The position numbers and the translations under genes are program-made. A stretch of 9,595 nucleotides of DNA. It comes from Rhodospirillales bacterium. Lineage in GTDB: Bacteria; Pseudomonadota; Alphaproteobacteria; Acetobacterales; Acetobacteraceae. The notes beneath the pieces are model-generated. The model was not told where the DNA came from. It did no database searches and saw only the letters and a program-made list of their open reading frames with translations. Each line of letters opens with the position of its first letter. The first letter of the stretch is position 1. Below are positions 1-8,590 of this stretch, piece after piece. Location: the NCBI GenBank assembly GCA_018971455.1, contig JAGXAV010000044.1, forward strand, positions 1-9,595, in the 5' to 3' direction.

Positions 1-375
1 TCGCCAATGACAGCCGGCTGCCCATCGCCTGGCCAGGGCAGCGTCAGGCGCTCGGCTTCGGGTCGCAACGCGGATAGCAACGAAAACCCGGCTTACGATA
101 AACCGCTGATAACGCCTCAAACCAGGCCCGCCCCTCGAGCAGCGGGGCGTCTCCTTTCCATGGTACGCGTCTACGCCGTGCGGAGGCACCGCGGGAACTG
201 GTACCACGCAAAGGGGTGCTGAGAGATATTCCGCAAGACCATCGCCCTATCGGCGGACCGGGACCGTCTCGGTCGACCGGTTCTGCGCAGCAGCGCCGAA
301 ATGAGTGCGGCATTTCCGTCGCTTGCAATGCGCCAGGCCGGAGATAATATCCAATGATATCAGTGTATTAGAAGG
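1..375. other. Region without a defensible gene, left of tRNA-Ser
   Basis: No frame gives a convincing complete gene here, and base use is less GC-rich than in the genes to the right. Two edge possibilities are visible. On the plus strand, positions 3-77 are open to a TAG and could be the last 24 codons of a gene entering from the left. On the minus strand, positions 154-83 read GDAPLLEGRAWFEALSAVYR and on through KPGF, which looks protein-like. The reading then shifts frame and continues from 83 to the left edge as SLLSALRPEAERLTLPWPGD and on to VIG. The minus-strand reading could be a frameshifted gene remnant or chance. I found no tmRNA, SRP RNA, RNase P RNA or convincing riboswitch. An A/T-rich patch lies at 342-371, directly beyond the tRNA 3' end. 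Confidence 0.4.
257..281. repeat. Bulged hairpin (inverted repeat)
   Basis: ACCGGGACCG (257-266) and CGGTCGACCGGT (270-281) pair as a 10-bp stem with a TCT loop and a GA bulge on the right arm. No run of T follows on either strand, so it is not a standard rho-independent terminator. It may be a transcript 3' end, part of an unannotated RNA, or incidental. Confidence 0.45.
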
Positions 376-465
<90 letters not shown>

Positions 466-482
466 GCGCCGAACGGAGCCGC

Positions 483-511
483 CTTATAGGCAGCGATCGC
501 CCGGGCCGCAA
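483..511 (-). promoter_or_regulatory. Sigma-70-type promoter of tRNA-Ser
   Basis: On the minus strand, a -35 box TTGCGG (511-506) and a -10 box TATAAG (488-483) are separated by exactly 17 bases. The expected start site is near 476, about 10 bases before the mature tRNA 5' end. The bases after the -10 are GC-rich (GGCGGC), as in stringently controlled tRNA promoters. The boxes are seen in the sequence. The activity and its control are inferred. Confidence 0.6.
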
Positions 512-525
512 CGGCGCGCCATGCG

Positions 526-553
526 TTGACTCGCGCCAAGGGGACGCTATAAC
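526..553 (+). promoter_or_regulatory. Sigma-70-type promoter of rplU-rpmA
   Basis: The -35 box TTGACT (526-531) and the -10 box TATAAC (548-553) are separated by 16 bases, each matching the consensus in five of six positions. The start site should lie near 560. A GC-rich discriminator (GCGCC) follows, a usual mark of growth-rate and ppGpp control in ribosomal protein operons. It is arranged back to back with the tRNA-Ser promoter, the two -35 boxes being about 14 bases apart. Confidence 0.65.
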
Positions 554-559
554 GCGCCT

Positions 560-661
560 TCCCGGCGGCCGGCCCGAGTTCGGCTGCCCCCGTTTGTTGC
601 GCGCTGTCCCGTCCCCGGGCGGGCTTTGGCAGGCGGGCAGGCTTTGACAGGATAGCAGACG
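560..661 (+). promoter_or_regulatory. Structured 5' leader of rplU
   Basis: About 100 transcribed bases precede rplU. Directly at the predicted start lies a hairpin, GGCGGCCG (564-571) with CGGCTGCC (581-588), an 8-bp stem with one G-U pair, followed by CCCCGTTTGTTG. A smaller hairpin spans 608-623. Then comes a 12-base direct repeat, GGCTTTGGCAGG (622-633) and GGCTTTGACAGG (640-651), offset by 18 bases. The second copy contains the working Shine-Dalgarno AGGA (649-652), nine bases before the rplU ATG. The layout suggests autoregulation by L21 or attenuation, as known for other ribosomal protein leaders, but no known leader motif was recognised. Confidence 0.4.
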
Positions 662-976
662 ATGTTCGCAGTGATCCGCACCGGCGGAAAACAGTATCGC
701 GTGGCGCCGAACGATGTGCTGAAGGTGGAGAAGCTGGAAGCCGAGCCGGGCGCCAGCGTCACCTTCACGGACGTCCTCGCGGTGGGCGGCGAAGGCAGCC
801 TCACCCTCGGCGCGCCGACCGTCGCCGGCGCCTCGGTCACCGCCACCGTGATCGCCCAGGACCGGCTCGACAAGGTCGTCATCTTCAAGAAGCGCCGCCG
901 GCAGAACAGCCGTCGCAAGAATGGCCATCGCCAGCACGTCACCGTGCTGCGCGTGTCCAATATCAACGCAGCCTAA
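662..976 (+). CDS. rplU: 50S ribosomal protein L21
   Basis: This is ribosomal protein L21, a 23S rRNA-binding protein of the large subunit. The 104-residue product matches the usual length of about 103. It starts with the diagnostic [14 protein letters not shown], and carries the basic stretch [17 protein letters not shown] near residues 76-92 that contacts rRNA. The ATG at 662 is preceded by AGGA nine bases upstream. Transcription probably starts near 560 from the promoter at 526-553. The stop codon TAA overlaps the Shine-Dalgarno of rpmA, so the two ribosomal genes are tightly linked, as in nearly all bacteria. Nothing in the protein is unusual. Confidence 0.98.
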   Translation: MFAVIRTGGKQYRVAPNDVLKVEKLEAEPGASVTFTDVLAVGGEGSLTLGAPTVAGASVTATVIAQDRLDKVVIFKKRRRQNSRRKNGHRQHVTVLRVSNINAA

Positions 977-988
977 GGAGAGCGGAGC

Positions 989-1258
989 ATGGCCCATAAG
1001 AAAGCCGGCGGCTCCTCGCGCAACGGGCGCGATACCGAGGGCCGCCGCCTCGGTGTGAAGAAGTTCGGTGGCCAGGAAGTGGTTGCCGGCAACATCATCA
1101 TCCGCCAGCGCGGCACCAAGATGAAGCCCGGCCGCAATGTCGGCCTCGGCAAGGACCACACCATCTTCGCCCTGGTCGACGGCCATGTCACCTTCGAGCG
1201 CCGCGCCGATGACCGCGTGCAGGTCTCCGTCGCCCCGCTGGCGGTGGCCGCCGAATAG
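989..1258 (+). CDS. rpmA: 50S ribosomal protein L27
   Basis: This is ribosomal protein L27, whose N-terminal tail reaches the peptidyl transferase centre. The 89-residue product begins [20 protein letters not shown] and contains the conserved stretches [20 protein letters not shown] and [15 protein letters not shown]. It starts directly with MAHKK, so it lacks the cleaved N-terminal extension found in Firmicutes L27. A strong Shine-Dalgarno AAGGAG (975-980) overlaps the rplU stop and lies eight bases before the ATG. A strong hairpin 30 bases after the stop may end part of the transcription here, which would keep ribosomal protein output above that of obgE. Confidence 0.98.
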   Translation: MAHKKAGGSSRNGRDTEGRRLGVKKFGGQEVVAGNIIIRQRGTKMKPGRNVGLGKDHTIFALVDGHVTFERRADDRVQVSVAPLAVAAE

Positions 1259-3459
<2,201 letters not shown>

Positions 3460-3478
3460 AAAACACCGCCGCTCCAGG

Positions 3479-4384
3479 TCAGGGGCTCAAGGGGGCCTCC
3501 GCCCCCTTGCGGCTCCAGGGCCGCGCGCGGGCCTTGCCGCGCCTGCCTTTCCACCACCGCCGCCCCGCCGCCAGCGGCAGCAATAATGCTGTCACCAGCA
3601 AAATCTCCAGGCTCGGCCGTGGCCCATACGCAATGGTGAAATTGGCCAGCAGCACGCGGGCGGCGTCCACATGGGTGGCCAGGCCGTACCACGCGGTCTC
3701 GATGAGGCCGGTGAGGATCGCCGCGAGAACGGCCAGCGCCGGCAGCAGCGCGAGGCGGCCCTGCCAGCGTCTCGGGCTGAGGCGCCAGGCCGCCAGCCAG
3801 ACGAAGATGCCGGCGGCGAACACCGCGTCGGTCGTATCCGCCTTGGCCTGCAGGAAGTAATGCGTCAGCGCCAGCACGGCGAGCGGGAACACCAGCCGGT
3901 GCAGCTTCTTCCAGCGCCGGCCGAGGCGCCGCTGCCAGCCATCGGTGGAGGTGATGGCCAGCGCCAGCAGCCCGAGCAGGGTGGCGAAGCCGATGGTCAG
4001 GTAGATGTGGTGGAGGATCTCGCTGGCGACGAAAAGCGGCCGCCAGCCGGTGTCGGCGCAGTAGAGCGTCAAATGGGTGACCGCGTAGGCCGCCGCGGTC
4101 ACGCCGAGCATGCGCCGCAACAGCAGCACGCGCGGCCAGTCCAGCACCGCGCGCAGCGGCGTTACCGCCAGCGTCAGCAGCAGGAAGCGCACCGCCCAGT
4201 GGCCGCAGCGCAGGATCATCTCATGCACCGGCCGGCCGCCCAGCGCGTTCATCTCGAACAGCACCGCCATGTCGAGCGCCGGGATCAGCACGCCAACCAG
4301 CACCGCGGCCTTGAGCGGCGCGAAGCGCCCGGCATGGTCCCGCCAGGGAGAAGCCAGAAGCGAGAGAAAACGCCGCCGCGCCAT
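3479..4384 (-). CDS. msrQ: MsrQ-like heme-binding membrane protein
   Basis: MsrQ (formerly YedZ) is an inner-membrane b-heme protein of the ferric reductase-like family. It passes electrons from the quinone pool or a flavin reductase to MsrP, which repairs oxidised methionine in periplasmic proteins. The 301-residue product has several hydrophobic segments and the family pattern: WAVRFLLLTLAVTPLR (63-78), YAVTHLTLY (100-108), IGFATLLGLLALAITS (131-146), LGRRWKKLHRL (154-164) and THYFLQAKAD (174-183). H104, H162 and H175 are the likely heme ligands. About 100 extra C-terminal residues with two more hydrophobic stretches (about 211-230 and 259-273) make it longer than E. coli MsrQ. The ATG at 4384 has AGGGA seven bases upstream and is preferred over a GTG at 4432. 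No msrP lies next to it here. The final codons (KGAEAPLSP) come from the junction hairpin. Confidence 0.82.
   Translation of the reverse strand: MARRRFLSLLASPWRDHAGRFAPLKAAVLVGVLIPALDMAVLFEMNALGGRPVHEMILRCGHWAVRFLLLTLAVTPLRAVLDWPRVLLLRRMLGVTAAAYAVTHLTLYCADTGWRPLFVASEILHHIYLTIGFATLLGLLALAITSTDGWQRRLGRRWKKLHRLVFPLAVLALTHYFLQAKADTTDAVFAAGIFVWLAAWRLSPRRWQGRLALLPALAVLAAILTGLIETAWYGLATHVDAARVLLANFTIAYGPRPSLEILLVTALLLPLAAGRRWWKGRRGKARARPWSRKGAEAPLSP
3488..3509. terminator. Hairpin at the proB/msrQ convergent junction
   Basis: CAAGGGGGC (3488-3496) and GCCCCCTTG (3501-3509) form a perfect 9-bp stem with a CTCC loop. It lies 29 bases after the proB stop and inside the last codons of the msrQ-like gene on the other strand. 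No T run follows on the plus strand, so it may act as a transcript-end stabiliser or two-way terminator rather than a textbook intrinsic terminator. From general knowledge, similar GGGGC-loop-GCCCC elements recur at gene ends in Acetobacteraceae genomes. I could not count copies here. Confidence 0.5.
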
Positions 4385-4501
4385 CAACCGATCCCTGCCC
4401 GTTGCTGCCTTACAAGATACCCGACCCGCCACACCGGACGACGTTACGCCCCGAGCCGGCGGCGGCCCCGGTCGGGCAGCTCCCGCTCAGGCAGGCCCCG
4501 C

Positions 4502-5188
4502 TTAGCCAGATGGGGGCGCAGGGCCGGCTGCACAGAGCCCCAGCGCGTCGATTTCCGCCACCAGCGCCGCCGCGTCCGGGGTGGCCAGCCACCGCGCCGG
4601 CGTGGCGAGGGCGGTCAGCAGCCGCGCGCGGTACTCGTCCCGCGGAATTTCCGTGGTGCCGAACTGCGCCAGGTGCGTGGTGACGAACTGGGTGTCGAGC
4701 AGCCGGTAGCCCCCCATCCGCAGCCGGGCGACGAGATGCACCAGCGCCACCTTGGAGGCATCGCGCGCCCGGCTGAACATGCTCTCGCCGAAGAAGGCGC
4801 CGCCCAGCGCCACGCCGTACAGCCCGCCCACCAACGCGCCCTCCTGCCAGCATTCCACCGAATGGGCGTGGCCCATGTGATGCAGGGCGGTGAACAGCCG
4901 CTCGATATCGGCGTTGATCCAGGTATCCTCACGCCTCGGCCCGGCGGCCGCGCAGCCGGCGATCACGGCGGGAAAATCGCGGTCCACGCTGACCTCGAAG
5001 GCGCCGGACAGTGCGGTGCGGCGCAACCGGCGCGGCAGATGGAACCCTTCCAGCGGCAGAATGCCGCGCTGCTCGGGGTCGAGCCAGTAGAGCCGCGCGG
5101 CGTCGCGCGTTTCGGCCATCGGGAAAAGCCCGGCCCGATAGGCCCGCAGCATCAGCTCGGGCGTGACCTCGAAGGCGCGTCGCGACAT
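4502..5188 (-). CDS. aat: Leucyl/phenylalanyl-tRNA--protein transferase
   Basis: Aat transfers Leu or Phe from charged tRNA to N-terminal Arg or Lys of proteins, creating N-degrons for ClpS/ClpAP in the cytoplasm. The 228-residue product is close to the E. coli length of 234. It contains the family blocks AYRAGLFPM (16-24), [13 protein letters not shown] (34-46), [17 protein letters not shown] (64-80), the core [21 protein letters not shown] (109-129), [18 protein letters not shown] (132-149) and the LLDTQ block (163-167). The ATG at 5188 starts at MSRRAF. Upstream in-frame codons belong to the preceding gene and read as arginine-rich noise. AGGGA just before the start can serve as Shine-Dalgarno, with short spacing. 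The gene begins five bases after the glycosyltransferase stop, so the two are almost surely cotranscribed. It is separated from msrQ by about 117 bases with no clear promoter. Confidence 0.96.
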   Translation of the reverse strand: MSRRAFEVTPELMLRAYRAGLFPMAETRDAARLYWLDPEQRGILPLEGFHLPRRLRRTALSGAFEVSVDRDFPAVIAGCAAAGPRREDTWINADIERLFTALHHMGHAHSVECWQEGALVGGLYGVALGGAFFGESMFSRARDASKVALVHLVARLRMGGYRLLDTQFVTTHLAQFGTTEIPRDEYRARLLTALATPARWLATPDAAALVAEIDALGLCAAGPAPPSG

Positions 5189-5193
5189 GGTCC

Positions 5194-6168
5194 CTATTCT
5201 GCGCGCAATCCCTCGAGTGCTTCCAGCACCGCCGCGACCGGGATCGCCGCCATCGCCTCGCCGCCCCAATCCTGCGCGCGCAGCACGGTGAGGCGGCTCG
5301 CCCAAGGGGCGAACTTGGCCGGGTCGGTGGGGCCGAACAGCGACACCATCGGCACGCCCGACGCGGCCAGCATGTGCCCGCCGCCGCAATCCCCTGCCAC
5401 CCCCGCCGCGCAGCGCGCGGCCAGCGCGATGGTCAGCTCCGGCCCGGCTTGCGGCCCCTCCTGCAACGGAAAGCGCGCGCGCGGCGCCGCTTCGGCCAGC
5501 GCCGCGTGCAGCCCGCGCTCATCCGGCCCGAGGATCAGCACCGGCTGCGCGCCGGCCGCCTGCAGGGCGTGGGCGAGTGCCACGTGGCGCTCGGCCGGCC
5601 AGGCCTTGTGCCGGCCGCCGGCCCCCACCGCCTGGACGACATAGCGCGGCCCCGCGGGCAGCAACGCCGCCGCCCGCGCGATGGCCGCGTCCGGCAGGGT
5701 GAGGGCCGCATCCGGCGCGGCCGGCGCACCAGTGGCGTGCTCGAGAATGTCGAGCAGCCGGCGGATCAGCCGCCGCGGCTTGCGATAGCCGCGTGGCGGC
5801 CAGCGATCCGACAGCAGCCCGTTCCAGGTCGCGGCGAAAAAGCGGCGCGGCCGCAGCCGCCGCAGCGCGAGCGTCGTGGCGAGCTTGCTCTGTGTGTCGA
5901 TCAGCAGATCGAGCCGCCCGCCCAGGGCCGCCGCCAGCCCGCGCCCGACGCCGCTCTCCTCGATCACGCGGTCGATCAGCCCGCCCACCACCGGCGCCAG
6001 GGCCCCGCCATAGGCGCTGCGCCCCCGCCCGGCCACCCAGGTCAGCTCGCCCGTCGGATAGGCGTGGCGCAGCGCCCGCACGAATGGCAGCTTGATGAGC
6101 CCGTCGCCGACCAGGTCGAGATCGACATAGACGGCGATGCGCGGACGCGCGGGGGAGGGATCGGCCAT
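5194..6168 (-). CDS. Family-9 glycosyltransferase (heptosyltransferase-like)
   Basis: The product (324 residues) resembles GT9 enzymes such as ADP-heptose:LPS heptosyltransferases (WaaC/WaaF), which add sugars to the lipopolysaccharide core at the cytoplasmic face of the inner membrane. Visible blocks are an N-terminal Rossmann start [23 protein letters not shown] (11-33), [17 protein letters not shown] (86-102), [22 protein letters not shown] (178-199), LILGPDE (211-217) and the donor-binding region [25 protein letters not shown] (259-283). GT9 members usually read DSGPMH where this has DCGGGH, so the acceptor or donor may differ from heptose. The ATG at 6168 was chosen because homology-like sequence begins just after it. 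The Shine-Dalgarno is weak. It leads a pair with aat and is divergent from the ABC exporter across 126 bases, which fits a shared cell-envelope role for the two. Confidence 0.8.
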   Translation of the reverse strand: MADPSPARPRIAVYVDLDLVGDGLIKLPFVRALRHAYPTGELTWVAGRGRSAYGGALAPVVGGLIDRVIEESGVGRGLAAALGGRLDLLIDTQSKLATTLALRRLRPRRFFAATWNGLLSDRWPPRGYRKPRRLIRRLLDILEHATGAPAAPDAALTLPDAAIARAAALLPAGPRYVVQAVGAGGRHKAWPAERHVALAHALQAAGAQPVLILGPDERGLHAALAEAAPRARFPLQEGPQAGPELTIALAARCAAGVAGDCGGGHMLAASGVPMVSLFGPTDPAKFAPWASRLTVLRAQDWGGEAMAAIPVAAVLEALEGLRAE

Positions 6169-6294
6169 GCCCCGTTCTGCCCAATCCCGCGGCCGAAAAG
6201 AAGAGGCCCCGCCGGCCCGGCCGCCGGCGCCCCGTCCGCGCCCGCGGGCGCGCCAACTGGCGGCAAGCGGCGCGGACTGATACACGCCCCGGCC
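6169..6294. promoter_or_regulatory. Divergent intergenic region, glycosyltransferase and ABC exporter
   Basis: These 126 very GC-rich bases must carry the promoters for both directions. The only -10-like sequence I see is GATACA (6279-6284) on the plus strand, with no good -35. If used, transcription would start only a few bases before the exporter ATG at 6295, and there is no Shine-Dalgarno, so translation could be leaderless or nearly so. No clear promoter is visible for the minus-strand gene. Confidence 0.3.
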
Positions 6295-8043
6295 ATGACA
6301 GCCGCCCCCCATGACGCGATGCGTCCCCTGCTGCTGCGACTCTGGCGCGAGCATGTCCGCGACCATCGCGCGGGCCTGGCCGGCGTGCTGGCGCTCACCC
6401 TGCTGCTCGCCGGCACCACCGCCCTCTACCCGCTGGTCATCGACCGCGCCTTCGAGATGTTCGCCGCCCGCGACCGGCGCATCCTCTACCAGGTGCCGCT
6501 GCTGGTGGTCGGCATCACGTCGATCAAGGCGCTGGCGCAGTATTTCCAGAGCGTCGCCGTCCAGGGCGTGGTCATGCAGGTGATCCGCGCGCTGCAGGGC
6601 CGTATGTTCGCCCACCTCATGCGCGCCGACCTCGCCCGCGTCGAGCGCGAGGCGCCGGCGACGCTGGCCGCCCGCTTCACCACCGACGCGGTGACCATTC
6701 GCGAGGCGCTGATCCGCGCGGTGAACGGCCTGGGCGACGCCGTGCAGCTGGTCGGGCTGGCGATTTCGATGATCTATCTGGACTGGGAGCTGAGCCTGAT
6801 CGCGGTGGTGCTCTACCCGCTCGCCGCCGTGCCCATCCAGCGCGTCGGCAAGCGCATCCGCAGCTCCTCCACCGGCATGCAGACCCAGATCGGCGCCACC
6901 GCCGCCCTGCTCAACGAGAGCTTCGCCCAGGCCCGCACCGTGCGCGCCTACCGGCTGGAGGCCGCCGAGACGCGCCGGGCCGACGCCGCCTTCACCGCGC
7001 TGACCGACTCGCTGATGCGCATGATCCGTGGGCGCGCCCGGCTCGATCCGCTGCTCGAGGTGCTGGGCGGTGCCGCCGTCGCCGCGGTGATCGGCTTCGC
7101 CGGCTGGCGGGCGGCCACCGGCGCCAGCGGCCTCGGCAATTTCACCGGCTTCGTCACCGCCCTGCTGATCGCCTCGCGGCCGCTGCGCGCCCTCGGCTCG
7201 CTGAACTCCGCTCTGCAGGAGGGCCTGGCCGGCCTGGTGCGCTGCTTCGCGGTGATCGACGAGAAGCCCGGCATCACCGAGGCGCCGGACGCCGCCCCCC
7301 TGCCGCAAGGCCAGGGAAGGCTGGTGTTCGACCATGTCGCCTTCGCCTATCCCGATGGCCGCGCCGGCCTGCGCGACCTCAGTTTCACCGCCGAGCCGGG
7401 GCTGACGGTGGCGCTGGTCGGCCCCTCCGGCGCCGGCAAATCGACCGCGCTCGCCCTCATTCCCCGCCTGCACGACGCCACCGGCGGCGCCATCACGCTG
7501 GACGGTGCGGATATCCGCCGGATCCGCCTCGCCAGCCTGCGCGACGCCATTGCCTATGTCGGCCAGGACACGTTGCTGTTCGACGACACGGTGGCCGCCA
7601 ACATCGCCATGGGCCGGCCGGGGGCGAGCGAGGCCGAGATCGCCGCCGCGGCCCAGGCCGCCGCCGCCGCCGACTTCATCGCCGCCCTGCCGCAGGGCTA
7701 CGCCACCCGCGTCGGCCCCAGTGGCGGCCGGCTCTCCGGCGGCCAGCGCCAGCGCGTGGCGCTGGCCCGCGCCCTGCTGCGCAACCCCCGCATCCTGCTG
7801 CTCGATGAGGCCACCAGCGCGCTCGACGCCGAGAGCGAGGCCCTGGTGCAGGAGGCGCTCGGCCGGCTGCGCCATGGCCGCACCACCATCATCGTGGCGC
7901 ACCGCCTGTCCACCGTGCGGGACGCCGACCTGGTGGTGGCGATGGCCGATGGCGCGGCGGTCGAGCAGGGCACCCACGCCGAATTGATGGCCCAGGACGG
8001 GCTCTACGCGCGGCTGGTGAAAACCCAGTCGCTCCTGCAATGA
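6295..8043 (+). CDS. ABC exporter half-transporter (MsbA/LmrA type)
   Basis: This is a type I ABC exporter with fused membrane and ATPase domains that works as a homodimer in the inner membrane. The 582-residue length is typical. Residues about 15-310 form the six-helix membrane domain, and residues about 335-580 the nucleotide-binding domain. The latter has Walker A GPSGAGKST (376-384), Q-loop YVGQDTLLFDDT, signature LSGGQ (480-484), Walker B ILLLDEATSALD with D504 and E505, and switch H536 in VAHRLSTV. All catalytic residues are present. Its general form matches the MsbA lipid A flippase family, and the divergent glycosyltransferase supports an envelope substrate, but similar exporters move peptides or drugs. 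The ATG at 6295 lacks a Shine-Dalgarno. M9 (6319) is an alternative start. Its stop overlaps the start of the next gene. Confidence 0.93.
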   Translation: MTAAPHDAMRPLLLRLWREHVRDHRAGLAGVLALTLLLAGTTALYPLVIDRAFEMFAARDRRILYQVPLLVVGITSIKALAQYFQSVAVQGVVMQVIRALQGRMFAHLMRADLARVEREAPATLAARFTTDAVTIREALIRAVNGLGDAVQLVGLAISMIYLDWELSLIAVVLYPLAAVPIQRVGKRIRSSSTGMQTQIGATAALLNESFAQARTVRAYRLEAAETRRADAAFTALTDSLMRMIRGRARLDPLLEVLGGAAVAAVIGFAGWRAATGASGLGNFTGFVTALLIASRPLRALGSLNSALQEGLAGLVRCFAVIDEKPGITEAPDAAPLPQGQGRLVFDHVAFAYPDGRAGLRDLSFTAEPGLTVALVGPSGAGKSTALALIPRLHDATGGAITLDGADIRRIRLASLRDAIAYVGQDTLLFDDTVAANIAMGRPGASEAEIAAAAQAAAAADFIAALPQGYATRVGPSGGRLSGGQRQRVALARALLRNPRILLLDEATSALDAESEALVQEALGRLRHGRTTIIVAHRLSTVRDADLVVAMADGAAVEQGTHAELMAQDGLYARLVKTQSLLQ

Positions 8044-8555
8044 ACGCCGCCACGCTCGCCGCCACCCTGGCCGCGCTCCTCGCGGCGGTCCTCCTCAGCC
8101 TGGCACTGGCCGTCCTGCTGGCGTTGACGCGCTTCCCCGGACGGCGCCTGCTGGTCGGCCTGCTGCACGACGCCGTCGCGTTGCCGCCGATGCTCGCCGG
8201 CGGCGCGCTCGCAGCCCGGCTCGGCCACCCGCAATGGCGGCTGCCGGCGGCCTCCCTGCTCTGCCTGCCGCTCGTCGCCGCCATCGCCCGCCACGCCCTG
8301 GCGCGCGGCTGGGCGCGGCATGGCCGCGATTTGCGGGCCGCCGGGGCGGGATCCCTCCAGGCCGCCCTTCTCCTGTGCGCCGAGCACCGCGCCGGCCTCG
8401 CCGCCGCCCTGCTGGCCGGCCTCGCCCGCGCGCTCGGCGAGGCCGGTTTTCTCACCGGTCCCGCCTGGCTTGCCGCGCCCGCGGCGCTCCTCGCGGCGGG
8501 TGCGGCCTGGCTGTGGCGGCGCGACGCCAGCCCCCCGGACGACACGACAATGTGA
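8040..8555 (+). CDS. Small membrane protein, shortened TupB/ModB-like ABC permease
   Basis: The 171-residue product is very rich in Ala and Leu and has about four to five hydrophobic segments (5-30, 38-60, 69-86, 107-130, 143-160). Parts read like tungstate/molybdate-type permeases: SLALAVLLALTRFPGRRLLVGLL (20-42), VALPPMLAGGALAARLG (46-62), LCLPLVAAIARHAL (74-87) and HRAGLAAALLAGLARALGEAGF (116-137). Such permeases are usually about 230 residues. Here the stretch between the LPP motif and the cytoplasmic EAA-type loop is shortened, and the EAA loop is degenerate (DLRAAGAG, 97-104). The ATG overlaps the exporter stop by four bases, so the two are translationally coupled. No matching ATPase or binding protein gene is next to it in this window. 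It may be a decayed permease, a repurposed exporter accessory protein, or an unrelated small membrane protein. Confidence 0.72.
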   Translation: MNAATLAATLAALLAAVLLSLALAVLLALTRFPGRRLLVGLLHDAVALPPMLAGGALAARLGHPQWRLPAASLLCLPLVAAIARHALARGWARHGRDLRAAGAGSLQAALLLCAEHRAGLAAALLAGLARALGEAGFLTGPAWLAAPAALLAAGAAWLWRRDASPPDDTTM

Positions 8556-8590
8556 CGGGACAGGGCCCGCCGCCGTGATAGCGTCGCGAT

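Noticed and set aside
66..120. tmRNA tag-like reading (SNENPAYDK) on the plus strand
   Set aside because: It does not end in an Ala-Ala-stop tag and no tRNA-like ends are visible nearby.
205..255. TPP riboswitch-like string GGGGTGCTGAGA
   Set aside because: The rest of the TPP core (the CTGATCTGGATAAT-type segment) is absent and no thiamine gene follows.
644..672. Perfect TTGACA (644-649) before rplU as a second promoter
   Set aside because: There is no -10 box at a workable distance, and the site is part of the 12-base repeat overlapping the Shine-Dalgarno.
3671..5644. Plus-strand open frame (657 codons) opposite msrQ, aat and the glycosyltransferase
   Set aside because: It is antisense to three recognisable genes and its product is Arg/Gln/Pro-rich without any known motif.
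6169..8040. Minus-strand open frame continuing upstream of the glycosyltransferase through the ABC exporter region (948 codons in all)
   Set aside because: Only the part from 6168 to 5194 shows family motifs. The rest is antisense to a complete ABC exporter.
8556..8576. CGGGACAGGGCCCG as a terminator after the permease-like gene
   Set aside because: The stem is only four pairs and no T run follows.
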